Assembly: GCA_017959005.1 (NCBI GenBank)
Contig: JAGDBO010000005.1
Span: forward strand, 1 to 52,448
Reading direction: 5' to 3'
DNA length: 52,448 bases
Source: Bacteroidales bacterium
GTDB lineage: Bacteria > Bacteroidota > Bacteroidia > Bacteroidales > UBA932
Each line of letters begins with the position of its first letter. Positions within the stretch are counted from its first letter, which is position 1. The translations under genes were made by a program, and so were the position numbers. Below, in pieces: positions 1 to 7,954 of this stretch. The notes below the pieces were generated by a model. That model did not search any database. It was not told the DNA's origin and was given only the letters and a program-made list of their open reading frames with translations.

Positions 1-147
1 ATCCACCCACACCCGCATCGCCTCCCCACACATCGCCTCCCCCCACTGCGGGCGCCCCCAGTGCAGGCGTTCCCCCCACTGCGGCGATTCCCTCCCCACA
101 CTGCAGGCGCCCCCCACCACTCAGCTCCAACGAGCCCCTCAACTAAA
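1..147. repeat. C-rich imperfect repeats at the window edge
   Basis: The + strand is strongly C-rich and repeats short blocks of the form CCCCACTGC followed by GGCG or GCGG, with spacing of roughly 25 to 30 bases; a related block (CCACTGCGGGTG) recurs near 277. Base composition is clearly unlike the rest of the window. On the minus strand one frame stays open from about 120 to the window edge and reads as a repetitive peptide with PQWGE-like blocks, but there is no convincing start and the remainder lies outside the window. I therefore call it only a repeat region. It could be the low-complexity end of a gene to the left, or a non-coding repeat. Confidence 0.4.
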
Positions 148-235
148 GTGTTCCCGGTGTCCGGAAAACAGGGACACTGGGAACGAAAAAGGGGGTAAAA
201 CGTTCCCGGTGTCCGTAATTTGGGACGCTGGAAAC
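148..235. repeat. Palindromic repeat pair, unit A (two hairpins plus linker)
   Basis: Two inverted repeats lie at 148-185 and 201-235, separated by the linker AAAAAGGGGGTAAAA. In the first, the left arm GTTCCCGGTGTCC pairs with the right arm GGGACACTGGGAAC apart from a G-T pair, around a short A-rich loop. In the second, CGTTCCCGGTGTCC pairs with GGGACGCTGGAAACG. The compensating differences between copies keep both stems foldable. The same two-hairpin-plus-linker arrangement recurs at 294-379, and a single hairpin of the same family occurs inside aroE (43235-43273). Confidence 0.8.
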
Positions 236-293
236 GGCTGGAAACAAGCAGGACATGGAGAAAGCAGGAGGGGCTCCACTGCGGGTGAACCGT

Positions 294-379
294 GCTAGGT
301 GTCCGGAAATCAGGGACACCTGCAGCAAAAAAGGGGGTAAAACGCTTCAGGTGTCCGAAAAATGGGACACCGGCAGCAG
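294..379. repeat. Palindromic repeat pair, unit B (two hairpins plus linker)
   Basis: This is the second copy of the composite unit. Hairpins at 294-326 (core AGGTGTCC with GGGACACCT) and 344-379 (CAGGTGTCC with GGGACACCGG) are joined by a linker almost identical to that of unit A (AAAAAAGGGGGTAAAA). The outer arms have changed from GTTCCC/GGGAAC to GCT/AGC-type sequence while the GTGTCC/GGGACAC core is kept. The second hairpin supplies an ATG at 362 that artificially extends the reading frame of the next gene. Confidence 0.75.
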
Positions 380-448
380 TTTCAATGTTTAAATTGGAGA
401 AATGGTTATATTTGTAGAGACACATGTGGAAGTTCAAAAAAACATTTT

Positions 449-1144
449 ATGAAGCACGTTTATGATTTTCTAGCACGGTTGGCAAAGAACAACAACAGGG
501 AATGGTTTGAAGCCCACAAAGATGAGTACCTGGCTGCAAAGGAGATCTTTGACAACTTTACTAAAGAACTGATTAGGGAGATAAGCCGTTGGGACCCTTA
601 CATTGACCATAGAAGACTCACCGTACAGGACTGTACTTACAGGATTTACAGAGATCTTCGCTTCTCCAAGGACAAAACTCCATACAAAACCCACATTGGC
701 TGCTTCATAACTCACGGAGGCAAAAAATCTCAATATCCAGGATATTACTTTCACATGGAACCACCTGAGAGCGGTTCCTTCCTTGGCGGCAACATTCTCT
801 TTGCCGGTATCTATATGCCGGAGCCCAAAGTGATTGCCAGCATTAGAGATGAAATCTCAGTTAACGGAGACGCTCTCATTAAGGCTATTAACAAGGCCAA
901 AGGATTTGTACTTCAATACAACGCCCTCAGAAGGGTGCCTGCCGGATATGAGAAGGTAGAGGATGAGGGGTGGCGCAATCTTATAAAGCTCAAGGAGATA
1001 AGCATGTTCTCCAATGTATCTGAGAATTTTCTCTTTGCACGTGGCAACCTGGCAAAGCGTGTATCAGAGAGGTTCAGATACTGCAAGGATCTCAACCTAT
1101 TCCTGAACCGTTGCGTGGACTATGCAATGGAAGGCAACATATGA
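449..1144 (+). CDS. DUF2461 family protein (TIGR02453-like)
   Basis: The 231-residue product begins MKHVYDFLARLAKNNNREWF, the typical opening of DUF2461 proteins (a short helix, then NNxREWF and HKDEY). A central block with YRIYRDLRFSKDKTPYKTHIG is the most conserved stretch of that family. The biochemical function of the family is unknown; the protein looks cytosolic, with no signal peptide. The frame is open back to an ATG at 362, but that ATG lies inside a palindromic repeat and the added 29 residues do not resemble the family, so I place the start at 449. Identification rests on recalled family motifs, not a search. Confidence 0.85.
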   Translation: MKHVYDFLARLAKNNNREWFEAHKDEYLAAKEIFDNFTKELIREISRWDPYIDHRRLTVQDCTYRIYRDLRFSKDKTPYKTHIGCFITHGGKKSQYPGYYFHMEPPESGSFLGGNILFAGIYMPEPKVIASIRDEISVNGDALIKAINKAKGFVLQYNALRRVPAGYEKVEDEGWRNLIKLKEISMFSNVSENFLFARGNLAKRVSERFRYCKDLNLFLNRCVDYAMEGNI

Positions 1145-1315
1145 ATGACCCAGCAGAGGTTCTCTTTAATGAGATAAAAGAAGAAATAATTGAAAAGAAG
1201 TATAATTGAGAAGAAAAATGATTTGCAGAGAGAGTGTCATTTAAGATTTGTTGATACCTAGTAGAGAAAGTGTTCAGAAAGAGATAGTTAGAATTGAAGA
1301 TGAGGTAGTGTTATA

Positions 1316-2509
1316 ATGAAGAAGAATTCTGGGAAAATAGTTTTTTATGTGATTGCGTTGGTGGCTGCGGCGCTGCTGATATTCTATTTAGTTATGCGAG
1401 TTATTAAGACACGAGAGTCTCAATATCACTTGTACATAGGCGGTTACGGCAACACTGCGGTTAAGTGCCTCTTCAATTCAGACAACCTGGAGTACGGAGT
1501 GCTGGAAGACTTTAAGGCCAAGAACCCATCTTTTCTGGCTCTTACTCTAAAGGGAAACCGTCTTTACGGAGTGAGCGAAAGCGGCTCAACGTCAGGTGTT
1601 TGGGGATATGCAAACAATGGTACGGAGACTTCTCTTGGTGAGTGTGCAGACGGCGGTCTGGATCCGTGCCATCTGGCACTTTACAGGGGTTACATCTTTA
1701 CCGCCAATTACGGTAAGGGTAGTATCTCCGTGTTCCCGCTGGACACATCCGGCAGAATAAAATCAGCTTCACAGGTTATACAATTTGTTCCTTCGACAAC
1801 AAATGCCGGCCATGGGGCGAGTACTATTGTACCACGTATACATATGGTGAAGGTGCTGAAGATGAAGCAGAGCGGGCGTAACTATCTGCTGGCAACTGAC
1901 AAGGGGAGTGACCGTATTTACTTCTTCCGTATTGAGCAGGACACTACTGCAAATGCTTCTGCGGATAACATTCTTGGAGGAAAACCTCTGCGTCTTAACC
2001 GCTGTGACACAGCCTTTTTGCAGGTTCCAAGGAACTACGGGCCACGTCACATGGAGTTCTCTCAGGACGGCCGCTTTATGTATCTTCTCTGTGAAGTTAG
2101 CTGTAAGGTAATTGTATACAGGCTGAACGAGGAGAACGAAAACATACTCCTTAAGCCGATACAGGAAATCATTTCAGACAGGGATCTCAATGAGGCCTGC
2201 GCAGACGTACATTTGTCTCCGGACGGGCGCTTCCTCTACACTTCCAACAGAAGAGGCAGGGACGGCATAACTATCTTCCATGTGAATACGGACGGAACGC
2301 TGGAACGTGTTGCATACCAGGTAACTGCAAAATATCCACGTAGTTTTGCCTTCTCTCCGGACGGAGAATTCCTCTTTATCTGCTGTCAAAAGGATAAAAT
2401 TGTACAGATTTTCCGCACCGACCGCAAATCAGGCTACCTTATAAATACAGGAAAGAGTATCTCATTTACAGATCTTGAACCTTCTTGTATACTCGTAAGA
2501 GAGATTTAA
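1316..2509 (+). CDS. Membrane-anchored seven-bladed beta-propeller, lactonase-like
   Basis: The 397-residue product has one hydrophobic segment at about residues 9-27 and then blade-like repeats: YIGGYG, LYGVSESGS, FTANYGKGSISVF, PRHMEFSQDGRFMYLLCE, DVHLSPDGRFLYTSNRRG and FAFSPDGEFLFICCQ. This pattern is that of the lactonase/6-phosphogluconolactonase propeller family (PF10282). The N-terminal anchor suggests a periplasm-facing protein tethered to the inner membrane, so a cytosolic pentose-phosphate role is unlikely and the substrate is unknown. It stands alone: 171 bases separate it from the DUF2461 gene, and there is no close downstream partner. Confidence 0.75.
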   Translation: MKKNSGKIVFYVIALVAAALLIFYLVMRVIKTRESQYHLYIGGYGNTAVKCLFNSDNLEYGVLEDFKAKNPSFLALTLKGNRLYGVSESGSTSGVWGYANNGTETSLGECADGGLDPCHLALYRGYIFTANYGKGSISVFPLDTSGRIKSASQVIQFVPSTTNAGHGASTIVPRIHMVKVLKMKQSGRNYLLATDKGSDRIYFFRIEQDTTANASADNILGGKPLRLNRCDTAFLQVPRNYGPRHMEFSQDGRFMYLLCEVSCKVIVYRLNEENENILLKPIQEIISDRDLNEACADVHLSPDGRFLYTSNRRGRDGITIFHVNTDGTLERVAYQVTAKYPRSFAFSPDGEFLFICCQKDKIVQIFRTDRKSGYLINTGKSISFTDLEPSCILVREI

Positions 2510-2828
2510 GTATCTATAATTTATTATAAATCAATTTGTTAATGATTAACTTAAATAGTCAAACAACTATTTAAGGATACCTATGTATGTTAATTATTTC
2601 GTCCGCAAAAAGAGGGTTTTTATCGGCAAGGATGTTTTTGAGAGCGGTTATTGTGTAACTTGCAGAGCGTTGAAGAGGAAAAGATAGGGAGAAAGAGAAA
2701 AAGAGAAGTAGAAAAGTTGGAGAAGAGTTGGAAAAGTGATGAAGAAGTGATGAAGAAGTGATGAAGAAGTGATGAAGAAATGATGGAGAAGAGAAGGAAA
2801 AATTAAGAAATAAAAGTTCTTTAAATAT
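2510..2828. other. Purine-rich intergenic region with an 11-bp tandem repeat
   Basis: There is no convincing gene. From about 2664 to 2810 the + strand is almost entirely G and A with scattered T. Within this, GTGATGAAGAA is repeated four times without gaps at 2736-2779, followed by a degenerate fifth copy. A 34-codon open frame at 2583-2687 (with a CVTC motif) is too short to support. The region ends directly at the truncated tolC, whose promoter should lie here, but I see no clear TAnnTTTG element. Confidence 0.5.
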
Positions 2829-3182
2829 ATGAATATCAAGATTTTTATTAAGGCCGGGGCGCTTTCAATGGCGCTTATCTGTGGCTTGCAGGCGCCGGCT
2901 GCGGCACAGAGCGGGCAGACGAGTCCGCGGGGCAGGCTGCTGACGTTGAAGGAGTGCACGGATTATGCTATTGAGAACAACATTTCACTCATTCAGAGTA
3001 GGTTAGATGAAGAGGCGGCGGAGATAGATCTGCTTACTGCAAAGGCGGGGATGCTGCCAAGCGTTTCTGCTTCCACTAATCAGGGAGTAAGCGGCAACTG
3101 GTTCAATAACTCTGCTGCTCACAAGAATTCCTACAACGGAAGTTACGGTGTCTCTGCAAGTTGGACCCTATTGAGGCAATAA
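2829..3182 (+). pseudogene. Truncated TolC-family outer membrane efflux protein
   Basis: The product has a signal peptide (hydrophobic to about residue 26, ending AAAQ) and the start of a TolC-family domain: LTLKECTDYAIENNISLIQS, then LPSVSASTNQ and GVSASWTL. A full TolC-type protein has about 420-500 residues; this one stops after 117. The last codons (after SWTL) are out-of-family. Read in another frame, 3164-3193 encodes DPIEAIRYE followed by TAG, the characteristic C-terminus of a MacB-type ABC permease (compare DPIEALRYE at the end of the permease at 30034-31302). The gene therefore looks like the remnant of a deletion joining tolC to the end of a permease gene. The fragment cannot form a channel. 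Confidence 0.85.
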
Positions 3183-3193
3183 GATATGAGTAG
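3164..3193 (+). pseudogene. C-terminal remnant of a MacB-type ABC permease
   Basis: Ten codons read DPIEAIRYE plus stop in a frame different from tolC. The tail is diagnostic of FtsX/MacB-type permeases. The stop (3191-3193) overlaps the ATG of the histidine kinase (3186-3188) in the string ATGAGTAG, as expected for translationally coupled genes in an efflux operon. This supports an original order of tolC, adaptor, ATPase, permease(s), kinase, regulator, from which everything between 3162 and 3169 has been lost. Confidence 0.7.
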
Positions 3194-4313
3194 AAAAATT
3201 CACATAAGCATATTTATTCAGATAGCGGTCTGGGTGCTGGTGTTTCTCTTCCCGCTCTTATTCATTGGCAGAGAGTCAGATAGCATGATATCTCTTCCGC
3301 GCTATCTGCGTGCCTGCATACTTCCGCTATCCTTTATGATTCTCTTCTATGTGAGCACTCTTTGGTTAATTCCAAAGTATCTCTTCACAAAGAAGTATGT
3401 GCAGTTCATTATCATAGAGGTTCTTCTGGCGGTGGCGCTGGTTGCCGGTAACTACGTGTGGCACAAGAAGATGATCCGTCCGCAGATGATGGAGCAGGAG
3501 CGCAGGGTTGAGGTCGGGGTTGCGCCGGCCGGGGTTGCTCCGGGCAATGTGCCTGAGGGGGTTGCTCCCGCTCCGCCTGCCCGTAGAGGGCCGTCCCCGG
3601 TGGTCTTTTTCATACGGGATTTTACCTCAATGGCTTTTGTCATTGCAATTGCCTGTTTGGTTATGATGTGGAGCCGTTATCTCAGGATTGAGAAATCACT
3701 GCAGCAGGCGGAGGAGCAGAAGACAAAGGCGGAGCTGGATAACCTTAAGAATCAGATAAATCCGCACTTTCTGCTCAACACTCTGAACAACATCTACGCC
3801 CTCATTGCCATCAATCAGGACAAGGCGCAGGAGGCTGTCCATCAGCTCAGCAGGTTGCTGCGTCATCTGCTCTATGAAAATCAGGACAATTTTATCTCCG
3901 CGTCAAAAGAGGTAGAGTTTTTAAAGGAGTATGTAAACCTTATGAAGCTGCGCCTTTCTCCAAACTGCAAGGTCTCTTTCAACAGCAATATCGCTGAGGA
4001 TGAGGGGATAAAAATTGCGCCGCTGCTTCTTATATCGCTGGTAGAGAACGCTTTCAAGCACGGCGTCTCCCCTATTAAGGATAGTTTTATCTCGATAGAT
4101 ATATCGCAGAACAGTGAGAATATCACCTGCCTGATTGAGAACAGTTACTTCCCTAAAGGGGCGGAGGATAAATCGGGAAGCGGAATAGGACTCTCACAGG
4201 TTCAGTCCCGCCTGGATCTCCTCTATAAAGGCAAATACAGCTGGGATAAGGGGCTTGTTGAGGGCAAAGAGGGGGAAATGGTTTACCGCTCACTCCTTAA
4301 GCTCTATTTTTAG
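3186..4313 (+). CDS. LytS/YehU-type sensor histidine kinase
   Basis: The 375-residue membrane kinase has hydrophobic segments at about 8-27, 42-63, 72-90 and 139-161. The His_kinase domain (PF06580) carries NQINPHFLLNTLNN with the phosphoacceptor His at about residue 194. The ATPase domain has the N box ENAFKHG (about 287-293) and a G box GSGIGLSQVQSRL. Between the third and fourth segments lies a low-complexity loop with GVAP repeated (about residues 111-127). It pairs with the LytTR regulator downstream. In Bacteroidetes such pairs commonly sit at the end of TolC/HlyD/MacB operons; here the transporter genes have been deleted, so its control target in cis is gone. The ATG overlaps the permease stop. 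Confidence 0.92.
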   Translation: MSRKIHISIFIQIAVWVLVFLFPLLFIGRESDSMISLPRYLRACILPLSFMILFYVSTLWLIPKYLFTKKYVQFIIIEVLLAVALVAGNYVWHKKMIRPQMMEQERRVEVGVAPAGVAPGNVPEGVAPAPPARRGPSPVVFFIRDFTSMAFVIAIACLVMMWSRYLRIEKSLQQAEEQKTKAELDNLKNQINPHFLLNTLNNIYALIAINQDKAQEAVHQLSRLLRHLLYENQDNFISASKEVEFLKEYVNLMKLRLSPNCKVSFNSNIAEDEGIKIAPLLLISLVENAFKHGVSPIKDSFISIDISQNSENITCLIENSYFPKGAEDKSGSGIGLSQVQSRLDLLYKGKYSWDKGLVEGKEGEMVYRSLLKLYF

Positions 4314-4324
4314 TAAATTTGCGT

Positions 4325-5089
4325 ATGCAAATAAGGTGCCTTATAGTTGACGACGAGCCTTTTGCGGTGGAACTCCTTAAGAGTTACGCTGCCAGGTGCG
4401 GCTTCATCACTCTGGTTGCCACCTGTTCCAGTGCAGAGCAGGCGCTGGAGGTGCTGAAGAAGGAGGAGGTAGATCTGCTGCTTCTGGATATACAGATGCC
4501 GGGAGCGAGCGGCCTGGAACTGGGGGCGGTGCTGAGCCGTATGGAGGAGTTCTCAACCTCCGGTAAACCGCTGATTATCTTCACCACAGCCTTTGAGCAG
4601 TATGCTATTGAAGGGTACAAGGTAAACTCTGTTGGCTACCTTTTAAAACCTATCTCATATCCGGAATTTTTGGAGGCGGTGCAGAAGGCGGCGCGCATAT
4701 TGGAGGGGATGGCATCTGGTGCTTCTGCAAGTGGAGGAGCATCCGGAGCCGTTGAGCCTGAATGTCTTTATGTAAAGAGCGGCTACAAGCTGGTAAAAGT
4801 GGATCTCTCCACCATCATTTACATTGAGAGCCAGAAGGATTATATCGCCATAAATACCTCTGCTTCAACCACTCCAATTATGACACAGATTAGCACAAAG
4901 GAGATTGAGAGCAAGTTGGAGGGTGGCAGTTTTTACAGAGTGCATCGCTCGTTTATAATCAACGCTCAGTACATAGAGAGTCTGGGTAAAAGCAAAATTG
5001 TACTTAAAAATCCATCGGGAGGAAAGAGTATTTCCATTCCGGTTGGAGAAAGTTATAAAGAGGTCATTACTAAGATAATAGAAAGATAG
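4325..5089 (+). CDS. LytTR-family response regulator
   Basis: The receiver domain starts QIRCLIVDDEPF, with acidic pocket Asp residues and the phosphoacceptor Asp in LLLLDIQMPG (about residue 55). It is followed by a Gly/Ser/Ala-rich linker (about residues 129-143) and a LytTR DNA-binding domain (YVKSGYKLVKVDL to FYRVHRSFIINAQYIESL). It is the partner of the kinase ending 11 bases upstream and would bind DNA as a dimer at LytTR direct repeats. An in-frame TTG at 4319 would add two residues; I prefer the ATG at 4325. The regulator abuts the DUF748 gene by one base, so all three genes are probably co-transcribed. Confidence 0.92.
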   Translation: MQIRCLIVDDEPFAVELLKSYAARCGFITLVATCSSAEQALEVLKKEEVDLLLLDIQMPGASGLELGAVLSRMEEFSTSGKPLIIFTTAFEQYAIEGYKVNSVGYLLKPISYPEFLEAVQKAARILEGMASGASASGGASGAVEPECLYVKSGYKLVKVDLSTIIYIESQKDYIAINTSASTTPIMTQISTKEIESKLEGGSFYRVHRSFIINAQYIESLGKSKIVLKNPSGGKSISIPVGESYKEVITKIIER

Positions 5090-5090
5090 T

Positions 5091-7148
5091 ATGGAACAGT
5101 CCAACATCACTGAGGTAAAAAAGAAGTCTGCTTTTAAGAGAATTTTAAAGGTTCTTCTTTGGGTGGTTTTAATTGTTGCAATTGTTATGGTTGTTGCAAT
5201 TTTAAGCTTCGGCCACATAGCAAAGTGGTATCTGGAGAAACACTCTAAAGAGCTGACAGGCAGAATAATAACCGTAGAGCGCATTCACATGAACCCGCTC
5301 TTTGGAACTGCCAGAATCAAGGACCTCAAGGTATTGGAGGCAAATGACAAAGATTTGTTTTTAGGATTTGGAGAGTTGGACTACAGGATGAACCTTCTGG
5401 GACTTATGCATAAGAAGTTCAAGATGAGACGTCTCCATATAGACAACATGGACCTGAACATTATCCAGACCGGAAAGAACTTTAACTTTGATGACCTTAT
5501 AACGCGCTTTGCATCAGATAGTTCCTCAAAGAAAGAGACAGACCCTTCCTGGACCATAGATCTCAACAACATAAAGATTTCAGAGAGCCGTATGCGTTAC
5601 AGAGATATGGAGGTTGGTTCCAACTTTGGCTTTAACCGTATGAACGTTGAGATTCCTAGAATCTACCTCACCGGAAAGGATACTGATGCCGGCATTCAGC
5701 TTCATTTTGAGGATGGTGGAAGTTTGGGCTGCCGTCTTTCATACAATATGGACCACAGCCGTTACAATCTGGATCTTAAGATCAATGATTTTGGTATAGA
5801 CGGCATACTCCCTTACCTTCAACAATATATGAACGTGAGCAAGTGTGACGGTCTCCTCTCAATGAACGTTAACATTAACGGAGATACGGAGCACATTACA
5901 GAGGCCAATGTTAAGGGAACGGTAGACGTTGTAAAATCTGAGGTGATAGATGACCAGGGAAGGATGATTTTTGCAGCGGACAGCGTTGGTGCTAACATTA
6001 AGGAACTCAGCACCGCAGGCCGTATCACCCACTTGGAGTACCTCAACATTGTAGGTCCTCAGAGCCAGTACATTATATACAAAGACTCCACGGATAACTT
6101 CTCCTATCTTATGAAGAGCACTCCGGAGATTGCAGAGCAGCCGGATGCCGTTGAGGAGGTTCAGGAGGATGTTAAGAAGATGATTCTCAAGGCAGACCGT
6201 CTGAGGATTGCAGGTGGAAAAATTGCCTATGAAGATAATCTTATGAAGGGCGGATTCAAATACAGCCTCAGCGAGATTAGCGCATACTGTAATGATTTCC
6301 AGCTGGATAAGATGAACCGCATTCTAGGACGTGCAGTTCTGGGCCAGGCGGGCAAGGTTGCATTAGACTGGACCACAGACTTTAAGAGCATGCGTAATAT
6401 GCACCTTAAACTCACGGCTCGTAATGTAAATATTACAGACTTTACCCCTTATTCACTGGTTTATGTGGGCAACAAGATAGAGAACGGAGTGCTGCAGATT
6501 GAGAGTGATAACACCGTAACAGACAATAAGTTAGACGGAGAGAACAAGATTGAGATTTATAAGCCTAAGGTAAGCAAGAGAGTTAACTCCAAGCCTGTTT
6601 ACAAGGTTCCTGTAAGACTGGGAGTTTACGTTCTTACAGACAAAGAGGGAATGATGAAGGTCTCACTTCCTGTCTCCGGAGATCTGGACAACCCGCAGTT
6701 CTCTTACCGCAAGATTTTGTTCAAGGCGCTTATGAACCTCTTTGTTAAGGTTGCTACCGCTCCGGTTACTGCAATAGGAAGTCTATTCTCTTCAGAAGAG
6801 CCTCTGGATCACATAGATATAGATGTTACAGAGCCGGACTTTGATACCAAGCAGTACACTCAGTTAACGGAACTTGTAGAGGCCTTAAAGGAGAAGGATG
6901 AACTCAAGTACCAGTTCAACCAGCGCTTCAACCTGGAGAAGGCAGTTAAAGAGCATCCGGACTTTACTGAGGATAAACTCCTCACTCTGGCTAAGATAAG
7001 AAACCAGAATCTGGAGAAGTTCCTAAAGCGTATGAACGTAAAGAGCGGTCAGATAACGGTCTCCCCTATTGTAACAGACTCACTTAAAGCCTACTCCGAA
7101 GAGCCGTCCATCCGCATGACCGCCCTCTGGTCCCCGGAAAACGACTAA
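5091..7148 (+). CDS. DUF748/AsmA-like envelope protein
   Basis: The 685-residue product has one N-terminal transmembrane segment (about residues 21-43) preceded by a short basic cytosolic stretch. The rest is a long beta-rich periplasmic body with AsmA-like features: ITVERIHMNPLFGTARIKDLKV near the start, repeated beta strands, and MMKVSLPVSGDLDNPQFSYRKI near residue 520, matching the PVSGDLxNPxF block typical of DUF748 and AsmA relatives. Such proteins belong to the bridge-like lipid-transfer/outer-membrane homeostasis superfamily; a specific role here is inferred only. It starts one base after the regulator gene and converges on the fimbrial operon with a two-base gap. Confidence 0.75.
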   Translation: MEQSNITEVKKKSAFKRILKVLLWVVLIVAIVMVVAILSFGHIAKWYLEKHSKELTGRIITVERIHMNPLFGTARIKDLKVLEANDKDLFLGFGELDYRMNLLGLMHKKFKMRRLHIDNMDLNIIQTGKNFNFDDLITRFASDSSSKKETDPSWTIDLNNIKISESRMRYRDMEVGSNFGFNRMNVEIPRIYLTGKDTDAGIQLHFEDGGSLGCRLSYNMDHSRYNLDLKINDFGIDGILPYLQQYMNVSKCDGLLSMNVNINGDTEHITEANVKGTVDVVKSEVIDDQGRMIFAADSVGANIKELSTAGRITHLEYLNIVGPQSQYIIYKDSTDNFSYLMKSTPEIAEQPDAVEEVQEDVKKMILKADRLRIAGGKIAYEDNLMKGGFKYSLSEISAYCNDFQLDKMNRILGRAVLGQAGKVALDWTTDFKSMRNMHLKLTARNVNITDFTPYSLVYVGNKIENGVLQIESDNTVTDNKLDGENKIEIYKPKVSKRVNSKPVYKVPVRLGVYVLTDKEGMMKVSLPVSGDLDNPQFSYRKILFKALMNLFVKVATAPVTAIGSLFSSEEPLDHIDIDVTEPDFDTKQYTQLTELVEALKEKDELKYQFNQRFNLEKAVKEHPDFTEDKLLTLAKIRNQNLEKFLKRMNVKSGQITVSPIVTDSLKAYSEEPSIRMTALWSPEND

Positions 7149-7150
7149 CA

Positions 7151-7954
7151 TCACCAGGTTACGTGAGAAGGAGGTATTTGGTTCCAGGGTTCCGTATCTA
7201 TGTTGGCACCTGCCCTTCCTGCATCTATAACCACGTAAACATCCTTGGGCTCACTCTCCATAAAGTCATACTTTAGGGCTGTAAGTTCCTCGCCCAGAGG
7301 GAGTGAAGCCTCTAACAACCTTCCATCCTCGAGTATGAAAGTATAGTCTATCCTCATTCCCTCCAGCGAGAAGGGTCTGGTAATACGCATCCGGTACTCG
7401 GTTTTCTCTCTCCCATAAACCTTGCACTCAGAGGCATATCCCTTGCCTTCCAGAGAAAAACCGTTCCATCCACCCACAAGATAGATCCCCGCAATCTGCT
7501 CGGCCTCAATCCCTTTGAAACTTATGAAAAAGTTGATAAACTGTCTGGTAGGTATTGCTTCAACCCTTACAGGTTCCTTGGAAACCGTAACGGTTGTAAA
7601 GAAAGAGTAGAGAGAATCACAGCTCTGAAGATCCTTCTTTAAAATTGCACACTCCCTTGAGTATGAATCTGTAAGAAGTGTCATCCCGCTCACGTTTCCC
7701 CATACTACACAGAGCAGTTCGTCTCTGGGAACATCAAATGTTATATCAGAAGAGAGTTCACTCCTCCTTACGGACGTTCTCTGAACAAGTTCACCTGAAC
7801 TCCGGAACACCCATACCTCTACACCCTCTGCAACCTCCTTAAACGCAGAGCAATCCAACGCAAAATGCTGCGGACAGTTCTTACGATCTTCCCACACCCC
7901 GCATCCTATAAGGAGGAGTGAAACAATGAATAATATCAATTCTCTTCTTTTCAT
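7151..7954 (-). CDS. Mfa2/FimB-family fimbrial anchor lipoprotein (DUF1812)
   Basis: The 267-residue lipoprotein has a lipobox ending IGC (Cys 18). The sequence after it (NCPQHFALDCS, VEVWVFRSSGELV, ELLCVVWGN) matches FimB/Mfa2-type anchor subunits, which cap fimbriae at the cell-surface end and limit their length. It is the last gene of the minus-strand fimbrial operon and starts immediately after the FimA-like subunit (no spacer). Identification is from recalled family motifs; it could also be annotated as a minor fimbrillin. Confidence 0.8.
   Translation of the reverse strand: MKRRELILFIVSLLLIGCGVWEDRKNCPQHFALDCSAFKEVAEGVEVWVFRSSGELVQRTSVRRSELSSDITFDVPRDELLCVVWGNVSGMTLLTDSYSRECAILKKDLQSCDSLYSFFTTVTVSKEPVRVEAIPTRQFINFFISFKGIEAEQIAGIYLVGGWNGFSLEGKGYASECKVYGREKTEYRMRITRPFSLEGMRIDYTFILEDGRLLEASLPLGEELTALKYDFMESEPKDVYVVIDAGRAGANIDTEPWNQIPPSHVTW

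Noticed and set aside
148-379. CRISPR array
   Set aside because: The hairpins are paired with a fixed linker and vary in their arms; there are no equal-length unique spacers and no cas genes.
362-448. Extended start for the DUF2461 gene
   Set aside because: The ATG at 362 lies inside a palindromic repeat and the extra residues (MGHRQQF onwards) do not resemble the family.
1141-1209. 22-codon frame overlapping the DUF2461 stop (ATGA overlap)
   Set aside because: Too short, no recognisable motif, no clear ribosome signal; could be translated but cannot be supported.
2583-2687. 34-codon frame with a CVTC motif
   Set aside because: Too short and in a repeat-rich intergenic region; one CxxC is not enough.
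2648-2959. Minus-strand frame of 103 codons (Phe/Leu/Ser-rich)
   Set aside because: It is the complement of the purine-rich repeat and overlaps tolC; composition explains the open frame.
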